Counted from the stretch's first letter, positions 1 to 6,657 are shown. The stretch is 8,801 nucleotides of DNA from Microcaldota archaeon (GCA_021819045.1 JAKASM010000007.1:1-8801); one strand, 5' to 3'. The notes: a model not told the origin generated them from the letters alone. Program-made: numbers and translations.

Positions 1-5
1 ATGTA

Positions 6-10
6 GAGGT
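6..10 (+). promoter_or_regulatory. Shine-Dalgarno-like GAGGT ahead of ATG 22
   Basis: GAGGT lies 11 nt before the ATG at 22 and is too far from the TTG at 39 to serve it. The ATG 22 frame closes after 12 codons, so the site makes sense only if that ATG is the true start of the first gene and the reading frame was broken between 22 and 39. Confidence 0.35.
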
Positions 11-38
11 AATAAGCGCATATGGGCCACAGCAAAAA

Positions 39-788
39 TTGCGCCCGGCGAAGTACATAGCCGCAGCAGCGACCGCAATCGCAATTGCAATTTCGGTTAT
101 ATACATATTCGCTGCAATGGGCCACACTGCACCCCAAATTACCTCAACAATCGCCCCAACAACCTCTGTAGCAGCCACTACTGTAGCAACGTCTACAATA
201 CGGCAAACTACCCAGATGAGCGGCGCCAAGGCGTCAGCATTCCTATCCAATTTCTCGCCAACCGTGCAAGTACCTAGATCGCAAATTACAGTATATTCTA
301 ATTCATCCTGCAATTACACGCAATACACGCTGCAATACCTTCAGAAAGGTCTGGCATCCCCGGCTCTGCCTACCAACTACTCAAAACTTAACCAGTCTCT
401 CCCTGTGTTCGTTTATTTCTCTTTAAGCCTGATCAATAGCAGCTCTGTGCAGGCATACGTCTCAAAAATCGGCCAGACTGGAGGATACTGCATACTGAAC
501 ATGCAGCGCATAGCCGATAATTCTACCTACAGGCACTCCATTGTGAATATATCAGGATACAAAGCATACCTGATGGAATTCTCCAACTTCACAAACGATG
601 GTTTGAATCTTACATACACCTACTATGCCGGGCCAAGGCCGAATCTGACGTGGTACAGCATAGTGGCAGTAAGCAAGAACGTAGCGCTGAAAAGCGGCAT
701 TTGGGCATTCAGTGGGCACGCGAACGAAACGCTCCTTATGAACTATGAAGCAGACCTGATAAATTCATTTGTCGCAAAATACGGTTGA
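39..788 (+). CDS. Membrane-anchored, sequon-rich extracytoplasmic protein, function unknown
   Basis: I do not recognise the family. Read from TTG at 39, the protein has a short basic N-terminus (RPAK), one hydrophobic helix at about residues 6-28, a Thr/Ala/Ser-rich linker at about 30-62, and a folded-looking domain of about 185 residues. That domain carries many N-glycosylation sequons (12 N-x-S/T by my count, from NFS near residue 70 to NET near the C-terminus) and few charges. This points to an N-in, C-out anchored surface glycoprotein. The start is uncertain: the frame is open to the left window edge, TTG 39 has no ribosome binding site, and an ATG at 22, which does have one (GAGGT at 6-10), is one base out of frame (see findings). 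It is followed directly by a second gene of similar design, suggesting one operon. The coding assignment is firm; the function is unknown. Confidence 0.75.
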   Translation: MRPAKYIAAAATAIAIAISVIYIFAAMGHTAPQITSTIAPTTSVAATTVATSTIRQTTQMSGAKASAFLSNFSPTVQVPRSQITVYSNSSCNYTQYTLQYLQKGLASPALPTNYSKLNQSLPVFVYFSLSLINSSSVQAYVSKIGQTGGYCILNMQRIADNSTYRHSIVNISGYKAYLMEFSNFTNDGLNLTYTYYAGPRPNLTWYSIVAVSKNVALKSGIWAFSGHANETLLMNYEADLINSFVAKYG

Positions 789-792
789 TTCT

Positions 793-1431
793 TTGCCATC
801 GCACAGAACGCGCGGACACAGTAGGAGAAGCAAGTACCTCTATATCGTTTTCTTTTTTATCGGAGTTGCGATAACTTATATGACGATGGTCGCAATTAAT
901 CATAGTGCAAAACCCGGAGCAGTACAGGAGTTCAATACAACCAATATTGTAGCCGTGTTTAATCATGTGGGCAACGCATATTTCAACAACCTTGGCTACA
1001 TAGTTATAGGGGATGCAAAATTTGGCAACCTCCCGAACTCCGGCGCAGGGCAGCTCCGCGGATTCAAGAGCATAGACATAGTCGGTGACACAGCACTCAG
1101 CGGCACTATTACGGCGTTCATATTCCAAAATTCTACACTGCCTAAAATGGAGTTCCAGAACGGATCAATGATGAGCAGCGTATATACATATGAAAGCAAC
1201 TCTGAAGTTACGCCTCTTGCAAACACCACCTACAAAGGAGTACTAATGCGCAATTACCAGATAAGAATAGTTCTCATACCTTCAAATTCAACAGCCTCCA
1301 ATATTATATCCTATTCGCAGTACGGCGTGGTCTTCAGGTACAACAACGCGCTTTTCTTTTGCTCTGATGCCAGCCAAGCCACATGCAGTAGCGCATCCAT
1401 ATATCTTATAAACCTGCTTTCTAGCGGCTAA
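793..1431 (+). CDS. Second membrane-anchored, sequon-rich extracytoplasmic protein, function unknown
   Basis: Family not recognised. The N-terminus is strongly basic (HRTRGHSRRSK), followed by a single membrane helix at about residues 15-35 (numbered from TTG 793) and an outer domain of about 175 residues rich in Asn, Ser, Thr and Tyr, with about six N-glycosylation sequons and two Cys near the C-terminus (FFCSD and ATCSS). The design matches the preceding gene, including a GHS followed by basic residues just before the helix. The start is uncertain: TTG 793 lies 4 nt after the previous stop and gives a compact basic N-terminus; TTG 769 in the same frame would overlap the previous gene by 20 nt; the first in-frame ATG (880) would cut into the membrane helix. 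It is probably cotranscribed with the upstream gene. An opposite-strand ORF at 736-1128 is judged a shadow. Confidence 0.72.
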   Translation: MPSHRTRGHSRRSKYLYIVFFFIGVAITYMTMVAINHSAKPGAVQEFNTTNIVAVFNHVGNAYFNNLGYIVIGDAKFGNLPNSGAGQLRGFKSIDIVGDTALSGTITAFIFQNSTLPKMEFQNGSMMSSVYTYESNSEVTPLANTTYKGVLMRNYQIRIVLIPSNSTASNIISYSQYGVVFRYNNALFFCSDASQATCSSASIYLINLLSSG

Positions 1432-1509
1432 CAGGCATAATAATTTTGAGGCGATGGCAATCATATCCTGCCCTCTGATTCCCCTTTTGCTATGCCGCTC
1501 GCGCTAAGG

Positions 1510-1527
1510 TGCGGTGAACAAACCGCA
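1510..1527. repeat. Perfect 6-bp inverted repeat just upstream of the pilin TATA box
   Basis: TGCGGT at 1510-1515 and ACCGCA at 1522-1527 are separated by the 6-nt loop GAACAA. No T-run follows, so it is a poor terminator. It lies 5 nt upstream of the TATA-like element of the pilin gene, where an archaeal regulator could bind next to the TFB site. The operator role is an inference. Confidence 0.4.
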
Positions 1528-1532
1528 GAAAG

Positions 1533-1541
1533 TATTTAAAT
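1533..1541 (+). promoter_or_regulatory. TATA box for the pilin gene
   Basis: TATTTAAAT is preceded by the purine-rich GCAGAAAG, which fits an archaeal BRE. A start about 25 nt downstream would fall near 1562, giving a leader of about 26 nt that ends in AAGGATACA before ATG 1588. The rest of the 1432-1587 gap shows no gene I can support. Confidence 0.5.
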
Positions 1542-1587
1542 CCCGTGTGTAAAAGTTGCATACTGGACAAGTTAAAATAAGGATACA

Positions 1588-2061
1588 ATGCAAAAAAAAA
1601 TGCAGAGTGCAATAGAATATTTGATAACCTATGGTTGGGTTTTGCTCATAATAGTGATAGCACTACTTATATTGGAGGTAGCCGGAGTATTCAATACAGA
1701 TTCATATATTCACACAGATTGCATTCTCCCTGCATCCTTCCAGTGCATTCATCCCACCTTTACCACTAATGGCATACTAACAGCAGGGATAAGACAAATT
1801 ACGGGCTACCCGATAAACATAACCGCAGCATACTGCAATACCTTGCAAGAGATACCTGCAAATGCGCCGCCATTCCAAGCAAATAATATAGCTACAGGAG
1901 GAAATACGACAATATCCATACCTTGCTATGTGAATAGCACTTCGCAGTTCAGCGGCAAAATAGGAAGAATATATCGCGGTTATCTAATAGTAAATTATAC
2001 AAACCTCGCCACATCTTTGCAGACTTCTATTTCAGGCTCAGTGGTGCTCAAGGTAAGCTAA
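1588..2061 (+). CDS. Type IV pilin-like protein with class III signal peptide
   Basis: This 157-residue protein begins with a short basic leader (MQKKM), then QSAIEYLITYGW and a hydrophobic helix to about residue 35. That is the archaeal class III (QxSxEYL-like) prepilin signature, and cleavage is expected between Met5 and Gln6, with Glu10 the conserved +5 Glu. After processing the helix would form the pilus core. The rest is a small beta-rich-looking domain with four Cys (45, 53, 83, 113), enough for two disulfides, and about four N-glycosylation sequons. Pilins of this layout are common in DPANN archaea. ATG 1588 is chosen because the second ATG (1600) would remove the basic leader. It sits tail to tail with a prepilin peptidase gene, 2 nt apart. 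Which appendage it builds (adhesion pilus, archaellum or pseudopilus) cannot be told from this window. Confidence 0.88.
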   Translation: MQKKMQSAIEYLITYGWVLLIIVIALLILEVAGVFNTDSYIHTDCILPASFQCIHPTFTTNGILTAGIRQITGYPINITAAYCNTLQEIPANAPPFQANNIATGGNTTISIPCYVNSTSQFSGKIGRIYRGYLIVNYTNLATSLQTSISGSVVLKVS

Positions 2062-2063
2062 CT

Positions 2064-2939
2064 CTAAGGCATAAGAAGAAAAAGTATAATATTTCCAAAA
2101 AGAAGAGCGGCAACGATCCCAATAAAAATTGGCGCAGCAAGAGGAACAGCATTCTTGTACACTGGGAATTTTGTAGTTATCCTCTTTCTTCTCATTTCTT
2201 TTATCAGCTCTGGCGTGACAAGCCTACCAAAACTCTTTATCTGCTTGGTTGACGCGGCAATTGCTGATGGAGCCATAAGATTCGTAGCAATCATATCTCC
2301 CTCCTCAAATCTGCTCACCCCAACATACTTTACCATAGACCTGGCTATAATCCTTTGGAAAAGCATAATCATTACAGAGCCTAGCATGAGCAGAACCAAT
2401 ACTGCAATACCAATGAACCCCACCCCAACATCTAAAATCAGGAATATTCCAAAAAGCAAGTATACAAGACCTATCAATACGGCTCTTGCGGCATCTCCAC
2501 TAGTGATATCTTTACCTATTCTAGCAGTCTTGATATGCGCTTTCGGCAGGTAATAGATTGGGATTATTATAAGGGCTGCAATACCTGCCGCCATAAATAC
2601 AGATACAATAAAAGGCAGTCCAAGCTGTCCAACACCCAAAAGCAACGGTGCTGATTGGAAAGGCAATATGAGAGATAGCGTTGCGAATTCAAATACATCT
2701 CCTGCGCCTAGATACCCATTCCTGTATACAAAATATCCTATAGCAAAGACAAATGCCGCTATTGCAGCGCTTACAAATATGATACTCAAGTTAAAATACA
2801 ACAGCGTAAGTAATACGCCATAGACAAATGCACTGTAAACAAACCAAGATGGGATATTCCTCCTATTAAAAAGATCAAATAGCATATATATTAACCCTAT
2901 CACAATAAGGCTAGCTATCCTAATGGCAAAAATCTCCAT
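2064..2939 (-). CDS. Archaeal prepilin/preflagellin peptidase (A24 aspartyl protease)
   Basis: This 291-residue polytopic membrane protein would cleave class III signal peptides of pilins at the cytoplasmic membrane face, just before the Gln of the QSxxE motif. Two features identify the A24 family: a first Asp at residue 22 in FDLFNRRNIP, after the first helix and at the usual D...RRIP position, and the GxGD box GAGD at 78-81 with Asp81 as the second catalytic residue. About seven helices follow one another up to roughly residue 195. A cytoplasmic segment from about 196 to 265 contains RFEEGDMI, like the EGD motif in the C-terminal region of archaeal A24 enzymes, and a last helix ends the protein. 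The length exceeds that of minimal FlaK-type enzymes because of this C-terminal part. The start ATG at 2939 lies 25 nt from a TATA box with no ribosome binding site, suggesting a leaderless mRNA. The adjacent pilin gene is a natural substrate. Confidence 0.88.
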   Translation of the reverse strand: MEIFAIRIASLIVIGLIYMLFDLFNRRNIPSWFVYSAFVYGVLLTLLYFNLSIIFVSAAIAAFVFAIGYFVYRNGYLGAGDVFEFATLSLILPFQSAPLLLGVGQLGLPFIVSVFMAAGIAALIIIPIYYLPKAHIKTARIGKDITSGDAARAVLIGLVYLLFGIFLILDVGVGFIGIAVLVLLMLGSVMIMLFQRIIARSMVKYVGVSRFEEGDMIATNLMAPSAIAASTKQIKSFGRLVTPELIKEMRRKRITTKFPVYKNAVPLAAPIFIGIVAALLFGNIILFLLMP

Positions 2940-2959
2940 ACAAACACATTGCTAGACAA

Positions 2960-2968
2960 ATTATATAA
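2960..2968 (-). promoter_or_regulatory. TATA box for the prepilin peptidase gene (leaderless)
   Basis: On the minus strand this reads TTATATAAT, preceded by CGCAAAG, a BRE-like purine-rich stretch. Its centre is 25 nt from the A of the start codon at 2939, the usual archaeal TATA-to-start distance, so the transcript probably begins at or next to the ATG. Confidence 0.6.
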
Positions 2969-2997
2969 CTTTGCGTGAATAAAGTATTAATAACGTG

Positions 2998-3044
2998 AGC
3001 GGGAAATCCCACATGCTTTAGCTGTGAGACAAGAGTAAACCGCT
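2998..3044 (+). other. Possible folded segment in the divergent intergenic region
   Basis: AGCGG at 2998-3002 can pair with CCGCT at 3040-3044, closing a 37-nt interior. Inside, CACA-t-GC (3010-3016) pairs with GC-TGTG (3021-3026) around the loop TTTA, leaving one bulged T. The stretch looks richer in G and C than the flanking A/T-rich promoter DNA. It has no tRNA arms, no convincing box C/D pair and no T-run. It could be a small RNA, a remnant or chance; the strand is given only for convenience. Confidence 0.2.
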
Positions 3045-3061
3045 GCCATATGATGTATTGC

Positions 3062-3072
3062 GATAAATATAG
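3062..3072 (+). promoter_or_regulatory. Upstream TATA box (P1) ahead of the short ORF and leuS
   Basis: GATAAATATAG is centred about 26 nt before the ATG at 3093, the spacing expected for a transcript starting at that ATG. It would produce a message carrying the 25-codon ORF followed by leuS. Confidence 0.4.
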
Positions 3073-3092
3073 AACAGTATGTTTAGAAACGC

Positions 3093-3170
3093 ATGAACGC
3101 AGATGAAGTCCGCACCATTTACAGCGCGGAGGATGCAGAATTATATAATACCACCAGTGTAATTGTATGA
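3093..3170 (+). CDS. Possible 25-codon upstream ORF coupled to leuS
   Basis: ATG at 3093 opens a 25-codon frame beginning MNADEVRTIYSAEDAEL and ending TSVIV. Its TGA (3168-3170) overlaps the leuS ATG in the sequence ATGA, a classic translational-coupling layout. An upstream TATA element lies at the spacing expected for leaderless translation of this ORF. The peptide is acidic, has only one Leu and so is not a leucine attenuator, and resembles no family I know. Against it: it is short, and the second TATA-like element inside it (3141-3149) could make it untranslated DNA in front of leuS. I regard it as possible, not established. Confidence 0.3.
   Translation: MNADEVRTIYSAEDAELYNTTSVIV
3141..3149 (+). 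promoter_or_regulatory. TATA box (P2) close to the leuS start
   Basis: TTATATAAT is the same 9-mer as the TATA box of the divergent peptidase gene. Its centre is 22 nt before ATG 3167, slightly short for archaeal initiation. There is no ribosome binding site between it and leuS, which fits leaderless or coupled translation. Confidence 0.45.
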
Positions 3171-5998
3171 TAGATTATCCTAATATGGAAAAAAAATGGC
3201 AGGAAGAATGGGAAAAGGAGAAGGCATTTGAAGCAGAGCCCAATGATAAAGACAGCATACTGATAACTGCTGCATTTCCGTATGTTAATATGCCGCAACA
3301 CATAGGGCATTTGAGGACCTATGCAACTACAGATATGTACGCAAGATATCTACGCATGAAAGGCATGAATGTACTTTTTCCCATGGGCTTTCATGCATCT
3401 GGGATACCTATACTGTCAATTGCAAAAAGAATGGCAAAGTCTGATCCAGAACTGATAGATGAGCTGAGGGCATTCCAGATTCCTGAAGATGTGATAAGTA
3501 AGCTGTCAGATCCTCTCTTTATTGCAGAATATTTCAGAAAGGAGATGACCGAAGGTATGAAAGCTGCGGGGTTTAGCATAGACTGGAGACGCCAGTTCAT
3601 CTCTACTGACTTGCATTTCAGCAAATTCGTAGAATGGCAGTTCTCGAAGCTTAAAGAAATGGGGTATCTCGAAAAAGGCGTCCACCCTGTCGGATGGTGC
3701 CCTAATGACATGAGCGCAGTAGGGCAGCACGACACCATGCACGATATCCATCCAGAGATAGAAGCAACTATAGGGATCAAATTCAAAGAAAAGGATTCAG
3801 ACATATATTTCATATGCACTACATACAGGCCAGAAACAATATACGGCGTAACGAATCTATTCATTAATAAAAATGCTGAATACTCTATAGTGGAAATTAA
3901 TTCTGAGCGGTTTTACATGTCGAAGGCTGCGGCAGAACTGCTATCCAACCAAGTCGAGCTAAAAATATTAGGTAGCATACCTACCGAGGAGCTTTTGAAA
4001 AAGAGCGCCATAAATCCAGAAACCAACGAAGTAATAGCAATCCTACCTGGATTTTTTGTAAAAGAGCGGTTTGGCACCGGAATAGTAATGTCGGTTCCGG
4101 CCCATGCACCTTTTGATTATGTAGCACTCGAAAGGCTAAAATTAGATGGATATAAACTCCCCGCGATTAATTACAAAAAAGTAATAAACATACCAAGGCA
4201 TAGGGGGGAGGCAAAAGCAGAATCTTTGGATATTCCATCTCTCTCACACCTCGAATCAATTGCGGCAAATGTAAAATCGGATTATAAATTAATCGAAGAG
4301 GCTACAAAAAAACTCTATAGGGAAGAGTCGCGCCATGGCATAATGGCCGTAGGAAAATACAAGGATAAAAAAGAGTCAGAAGCCCGTGAGCTAATAAAGA
4401 ATGAGATGATCTCTGCAGGTTCGGCACTAAATATATACGTGATAGCGAATGAAGAACCCGTGATATGCAGATGTGGAACAGAAGTAATAGTAAAAGTAGT
4501 GGATCAGTGGTTCATTAATTATTCTGAGAAAGGATGGAAAGAAAAGGTAAAAGGATTTCTTCCAATTCTAAAAGTTTATCCACCTCAATTGAAAGGGGCT
4601 TTTGCAGCCGCTTCAGAATGGATAGGGCTCAGAGCGACAGAGAGAGCACAAGGATTAGGAACAAAGTTCCCATATGAGCCGGATCATATAATAGAATCAC
4701 TCTCAGACTCAACGATGTATCCGCTATTCTATACAATATCCCACATTATCGCATCAAATAATATCAGCCCCGAGCAACTAAAACCAGAATTTTTTGACTT
4801 TGTGATATTAGGCAAAGGGGAAATTAAATCAGTTGCAACTGAAACAAAGATAGATCAGTCTCATATAAAGGCATGCCGGGAATCGGTAAGTTATTGGTAT
4901 AGGAATACCTCGCGCCATTCCGGGCCAGATCTGATATACAACCATTACATTATGTATATATACAATCATGTAGCCATTCTGCCAAAAGAGATGTGGCCAA
5001 AGCAGGTAGTTGTGAATGGCATTGTTACATATGAGGGAGAAAAGATGAGCAAGAGCCTCGGCAATGTTGTGCCACTTTTGCAGGGAATAAAAACCTACGG
5101 TGCAGACCCAATCAGATTTGTAGAACTTGCATCTGCAGACCTTGGTACAGATATAAACTTTACCAAAGAAGGCATAAAGAGCATTGAAGCCAAAAACAAC
5201 ATGCTATATGAGCTTGCTTCATCTCTGGACCAATACGAAGCCGGCAGCCTAGGCCACATAGATTATTGGCTATACTCAAAACTAAATTCCAAGATAAAGA
5301 GAGCTACTGAAGGTATGGATAGGCTCTCCTTCAGGGAAGCTTATACCGAAATCTACTATAACTCTATATCTGAACTCAAACGCTATCTCGAAAGAGGGGG
5401 AAAAAATCTTATTGTACTGAAAGAGTTTCTTGACAAGCTTTCACTTATGCTCCAGCCAATCATGCCGCATTTTTCAGAAGAAATGTGGCACGTGCTAGGA
5501 AATAATACACTGGCAGCCAAAGAGAGATGGCCCGAATGCGACAGCCAGATGATCAATCACGATGTAGAGATGGCAGAAGATATAATAACCGACACAGAGC
5601 AGGATATAAAAGTTGCTATATCCCTAACTTCAAAAACCGCAAAACATGCAGAACCTAGGCCAAAACAAATAGACATAATAATTGCAGCAGATTGGAAAAC
5701 AGACGCATATAATGCATTAGTAGCAACAAGAAAGGTATCTGCAGCTATGCATAAAATCAACGGAGTAGATAAAGCCGAACTTTCAGAATTTCTGTCCAAA
5801 TTTTCCAAAAATCTTAACTCTTTAGAGCATGAAAATCCGATCCCATCGGCTACGCTAAAGGCAGCATTCGATGATGCTAAAGAATACCTCAAGGCAAAGT
5901 TTGGCGCAGAAATAGCAATAGAGCTAGAGAAAGACTCTAAATCTCACAGGGCTAAACGCGCACTTCCAGGAAAACCCAGCATAGATGTGATATGGTGA
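3167..5998 (+). CDS. leuS: Leucyl-tRNA synthetase, archaeal type
   Basis: Cytoplasmic class I enzyme that attaches leucine to tRNA-Leu using ATP. The 943-residue length is normal for archaeal LeuRS. Visible landmarks: an N-terminal MIDYPNMEKKWQEEWE leader; the HIGH motif as HIGH at 45-48; GWCPNDMSAVGQHD after the first Rossmann half; an inserted CP1 editing domain with YRPETIYGVTN and the GTGIVMSVPAHAPFD segment at 303-317, where Asp317 is the conserved editing Asp; the CRCGT strand near 430; ESLSDSTMYPLFYTISH; and the KMSKS loop as KMSKS at 626-630. An anticodon-binding helical domain and the archaeal C-terminal domain follow, ending RALPGKPSIDVIW. The ATG at 3167 gives the expected N-terminus and has no ribosome binding site. 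It heads a probable operon and overlaps the next gene by 7 nt. All key catalytic and editing residues appear intact. Opposite-strand ORFs inside it are shadows. Confidence 0.97.
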   Translation: MIDYPNMEKKWQEEWEKEKAFEAEPNDKDSILITAAFPYVNMPQHIGHLRTYATTDMYARYLRMKGMNVLFPMGFHASGIPILSIAKRMAKSDPELIDELRAFQIPEDVISKLSDPLFIAEYFRKEMTEGMKAAGFSIDWRRQFISTDLHFSKFVEWQFSKLKEMGYLEKGVHPVGWCPNDMSAVGQHDTMHDIHPEIEATIGIKFKEKDSDIYFICTTYRPETIYGVTNLFINKNAEYSIVEINSERFYMSKAAAELLSNQVELKILGSIPTEELLKKSAINPETNEVIAILPGFFVKERFGTGIVMSVPAHAPFDYVALERLKLDGYKLPAINYKKVINIPRHRGEAKAESLDIPSLSHLESIAANVKSDYKLIEEATKKLYREESRHGIMAVGKYKDKKESEARELIKNEMISAGSALNIYVIANEEPVICRCGTEVIVKVVDQWFINYSEKGWKEKVKGFLPILKVYPPQLKGAFAAASEWIGLRATERAQGLGTKFPYEPDHIIESLSDSTMYPLFYTISHIIASNNISPEQLKPEFFDFVILGKGEIKSVATETKIDQSHIKACRESVSYWYRNTSRHSGPDLIYNHYIMYIYNHVAILPKEMWPKQVVVNGIVTYEGEKMSKSLGNVVPLLQGIKTYGADPIRFVELASADLGTDINFTKEGIKSIEAKNNMLYELASSLDQYEAGSLGHIDYWLYSKLNSKIKRATEGMDRLSFREAYTEIYYNSISELKRYLERGGKNLIVLKEFLDKLSLMLQPIMPHFSEEMWHVLGNNTLAAKERWPECDSQMINHDVEMAEDIITDTEQDIKVAISLTSKTAKHAEPRPKQIDIIIAADWKTDAYNALVATRKVSAAMHKINGVDKAELSEFLSKFSKNLNSLEHENPIPSATLKAAFDDAKEYLKAKFGAEIAIELEKDSKSHRAKRALPGKPSIDVIW

Positions 5999-6657
5999 CA
6001 AACCAGCCCCGGCTCTCAAAAAGCTTTGATACTTTTATATTTGATTGGGATGGAACACTGACAACTGTAAAGCTGCTCAGGTTGATAAATGAGAAGCTAA
6101 ATCCAGTAGTTAAATATTATAAATGGTCTTCCAAAAGAAAGAGAATGTCAGAAATAGAGTTGCATAAAGCTGTACTCAGCAAGGAGTCAATCCGCTCAAA
6201 GAGCAGAGAACTCGAAAATCGCATACTATCAAAACCTATAAATTTCTCCATGTCTTTTCTAACTCCAAGGCTGCATAACGGCTCTAGGGAGGTGCTGGAA
6301 AAGCTGGAGTCCAAGGGTAAAAAGATTGCATTATTGACCAATGGCAATATGTATAGGATAATAAAGGAGATGGAAAGATTAAAAGTTGAGAGCTATTTCG
6401 AAGCCATAGAGAGTGCGCAAGAACTCGGAGCATGGAAGCCCAGCCCAATCGGAATAGAGGTTCTTATAAGATCACTCAGGTCAGATAAGAAAAAGACCCT
6501 GTATATAGGAGATGCTGCAGATGATATAGAAACAGCAAGATTCGCAGGTGTCAAATCCTGCGCCATAGCGAATGGCTTCGATAGCATACATAACCTAGAA
6601 AGCCACAGCCCCGACTTCCTATTCAAAAGCATGGAGGTCCTGTATAAAGCACTATGA
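5992..6657 (+). CDS. HAD-superfamily hydrolase (subfamily IA phosphatase-like)
   Basis: This 221-residue cytoplasmic protein probably hydrolyses a small phosphate ester, in the manner of phosphoglycolate phosphatase or pyrophosphatase PpaX; the substrate cannot be read from the sequence. All four HAD motifs are present: motif I FDWDGTLT with nucleophile Asp18 and acid/base Asp20; motif II LLTNGN with Thr116; motif III Lys149 in AWKPSP; and motif IV YIGDAADDIETA with Asp174 and Asp178. The region between motifs I and II (about 30-90) is a basic, mostly helical cap of the C1 type, rich in Lys, Arg, Ser and Glu. The ATG at 5992 overlaps the leuS stop by 7 nt, and GTG 5995 is an alternative, so it is almost surely cotranscribed with leuS. 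This might be only operon economy or a link to clearing phosphate by-products of translation; that link is speculation. Confidence 0.9.
   Translation: MVTNQPRLSKSFDTFIFDWDGTLTTVKLLRLINEKLNPVVKYYKWSSKRKRMSEIELHKAVLSKESIRSKSRELENRILSKPINFSMSFLTPRLHNGSREVLEKLESKGKKIALLTNGNMYRIIKEMERLKVESYFEAIESAQELGAWKPSPIGIEVLIRSLRSDKKKTLYIGDAADDIETARFAGVKSCAIANGFDSIHNLESHSPDFLFKSMEVLYKAL

Noticed and set aside
736..1128. Minus-strand ORF of 130 codons over the two surface-protein genes
   Set aside because: It covers the end of one gene and half of the next, has no recognisable motif or promoter, and its product is Cys-rich with no membrane or fold pattern. The plus-strand frames have coherent membrane helices and sequons.
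1454..1507. Short ORF of 17 codons in the gap before the pilin gene
   Set aside because: It is too short, has no ribosome binding site or TATA box at a sensible distance, and its composition does not look like a coding gene.
2155..2553. Plus-strand ORF opposite the prepilin peptidase
   Set aside because: It is a mirror of a hydrophobic membrane protein gene, and the minus-strand frame has both catalytic Asp motifs.
2940..3092. tRNA or box C/D RNA in the divergent gap
   Set aside because: No T-arm, no acceptor pairing of tRNA length, and a box C-like ATGATGT near 3051 has no CTGA box D after it.
3093..3170. Upstream ORF as a leucine-codon attenuator of leuS
   Set aside because: The peptide has a single Leu codon and no terminator-like hairpin follows it, so classical attenuation is not supported.
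3391..3864. Minus-strand ORF inside leuS
   Set aside because: It lies fully within the conserved LeuRS catalytic and editing coding sequence and shows no motif of its own.
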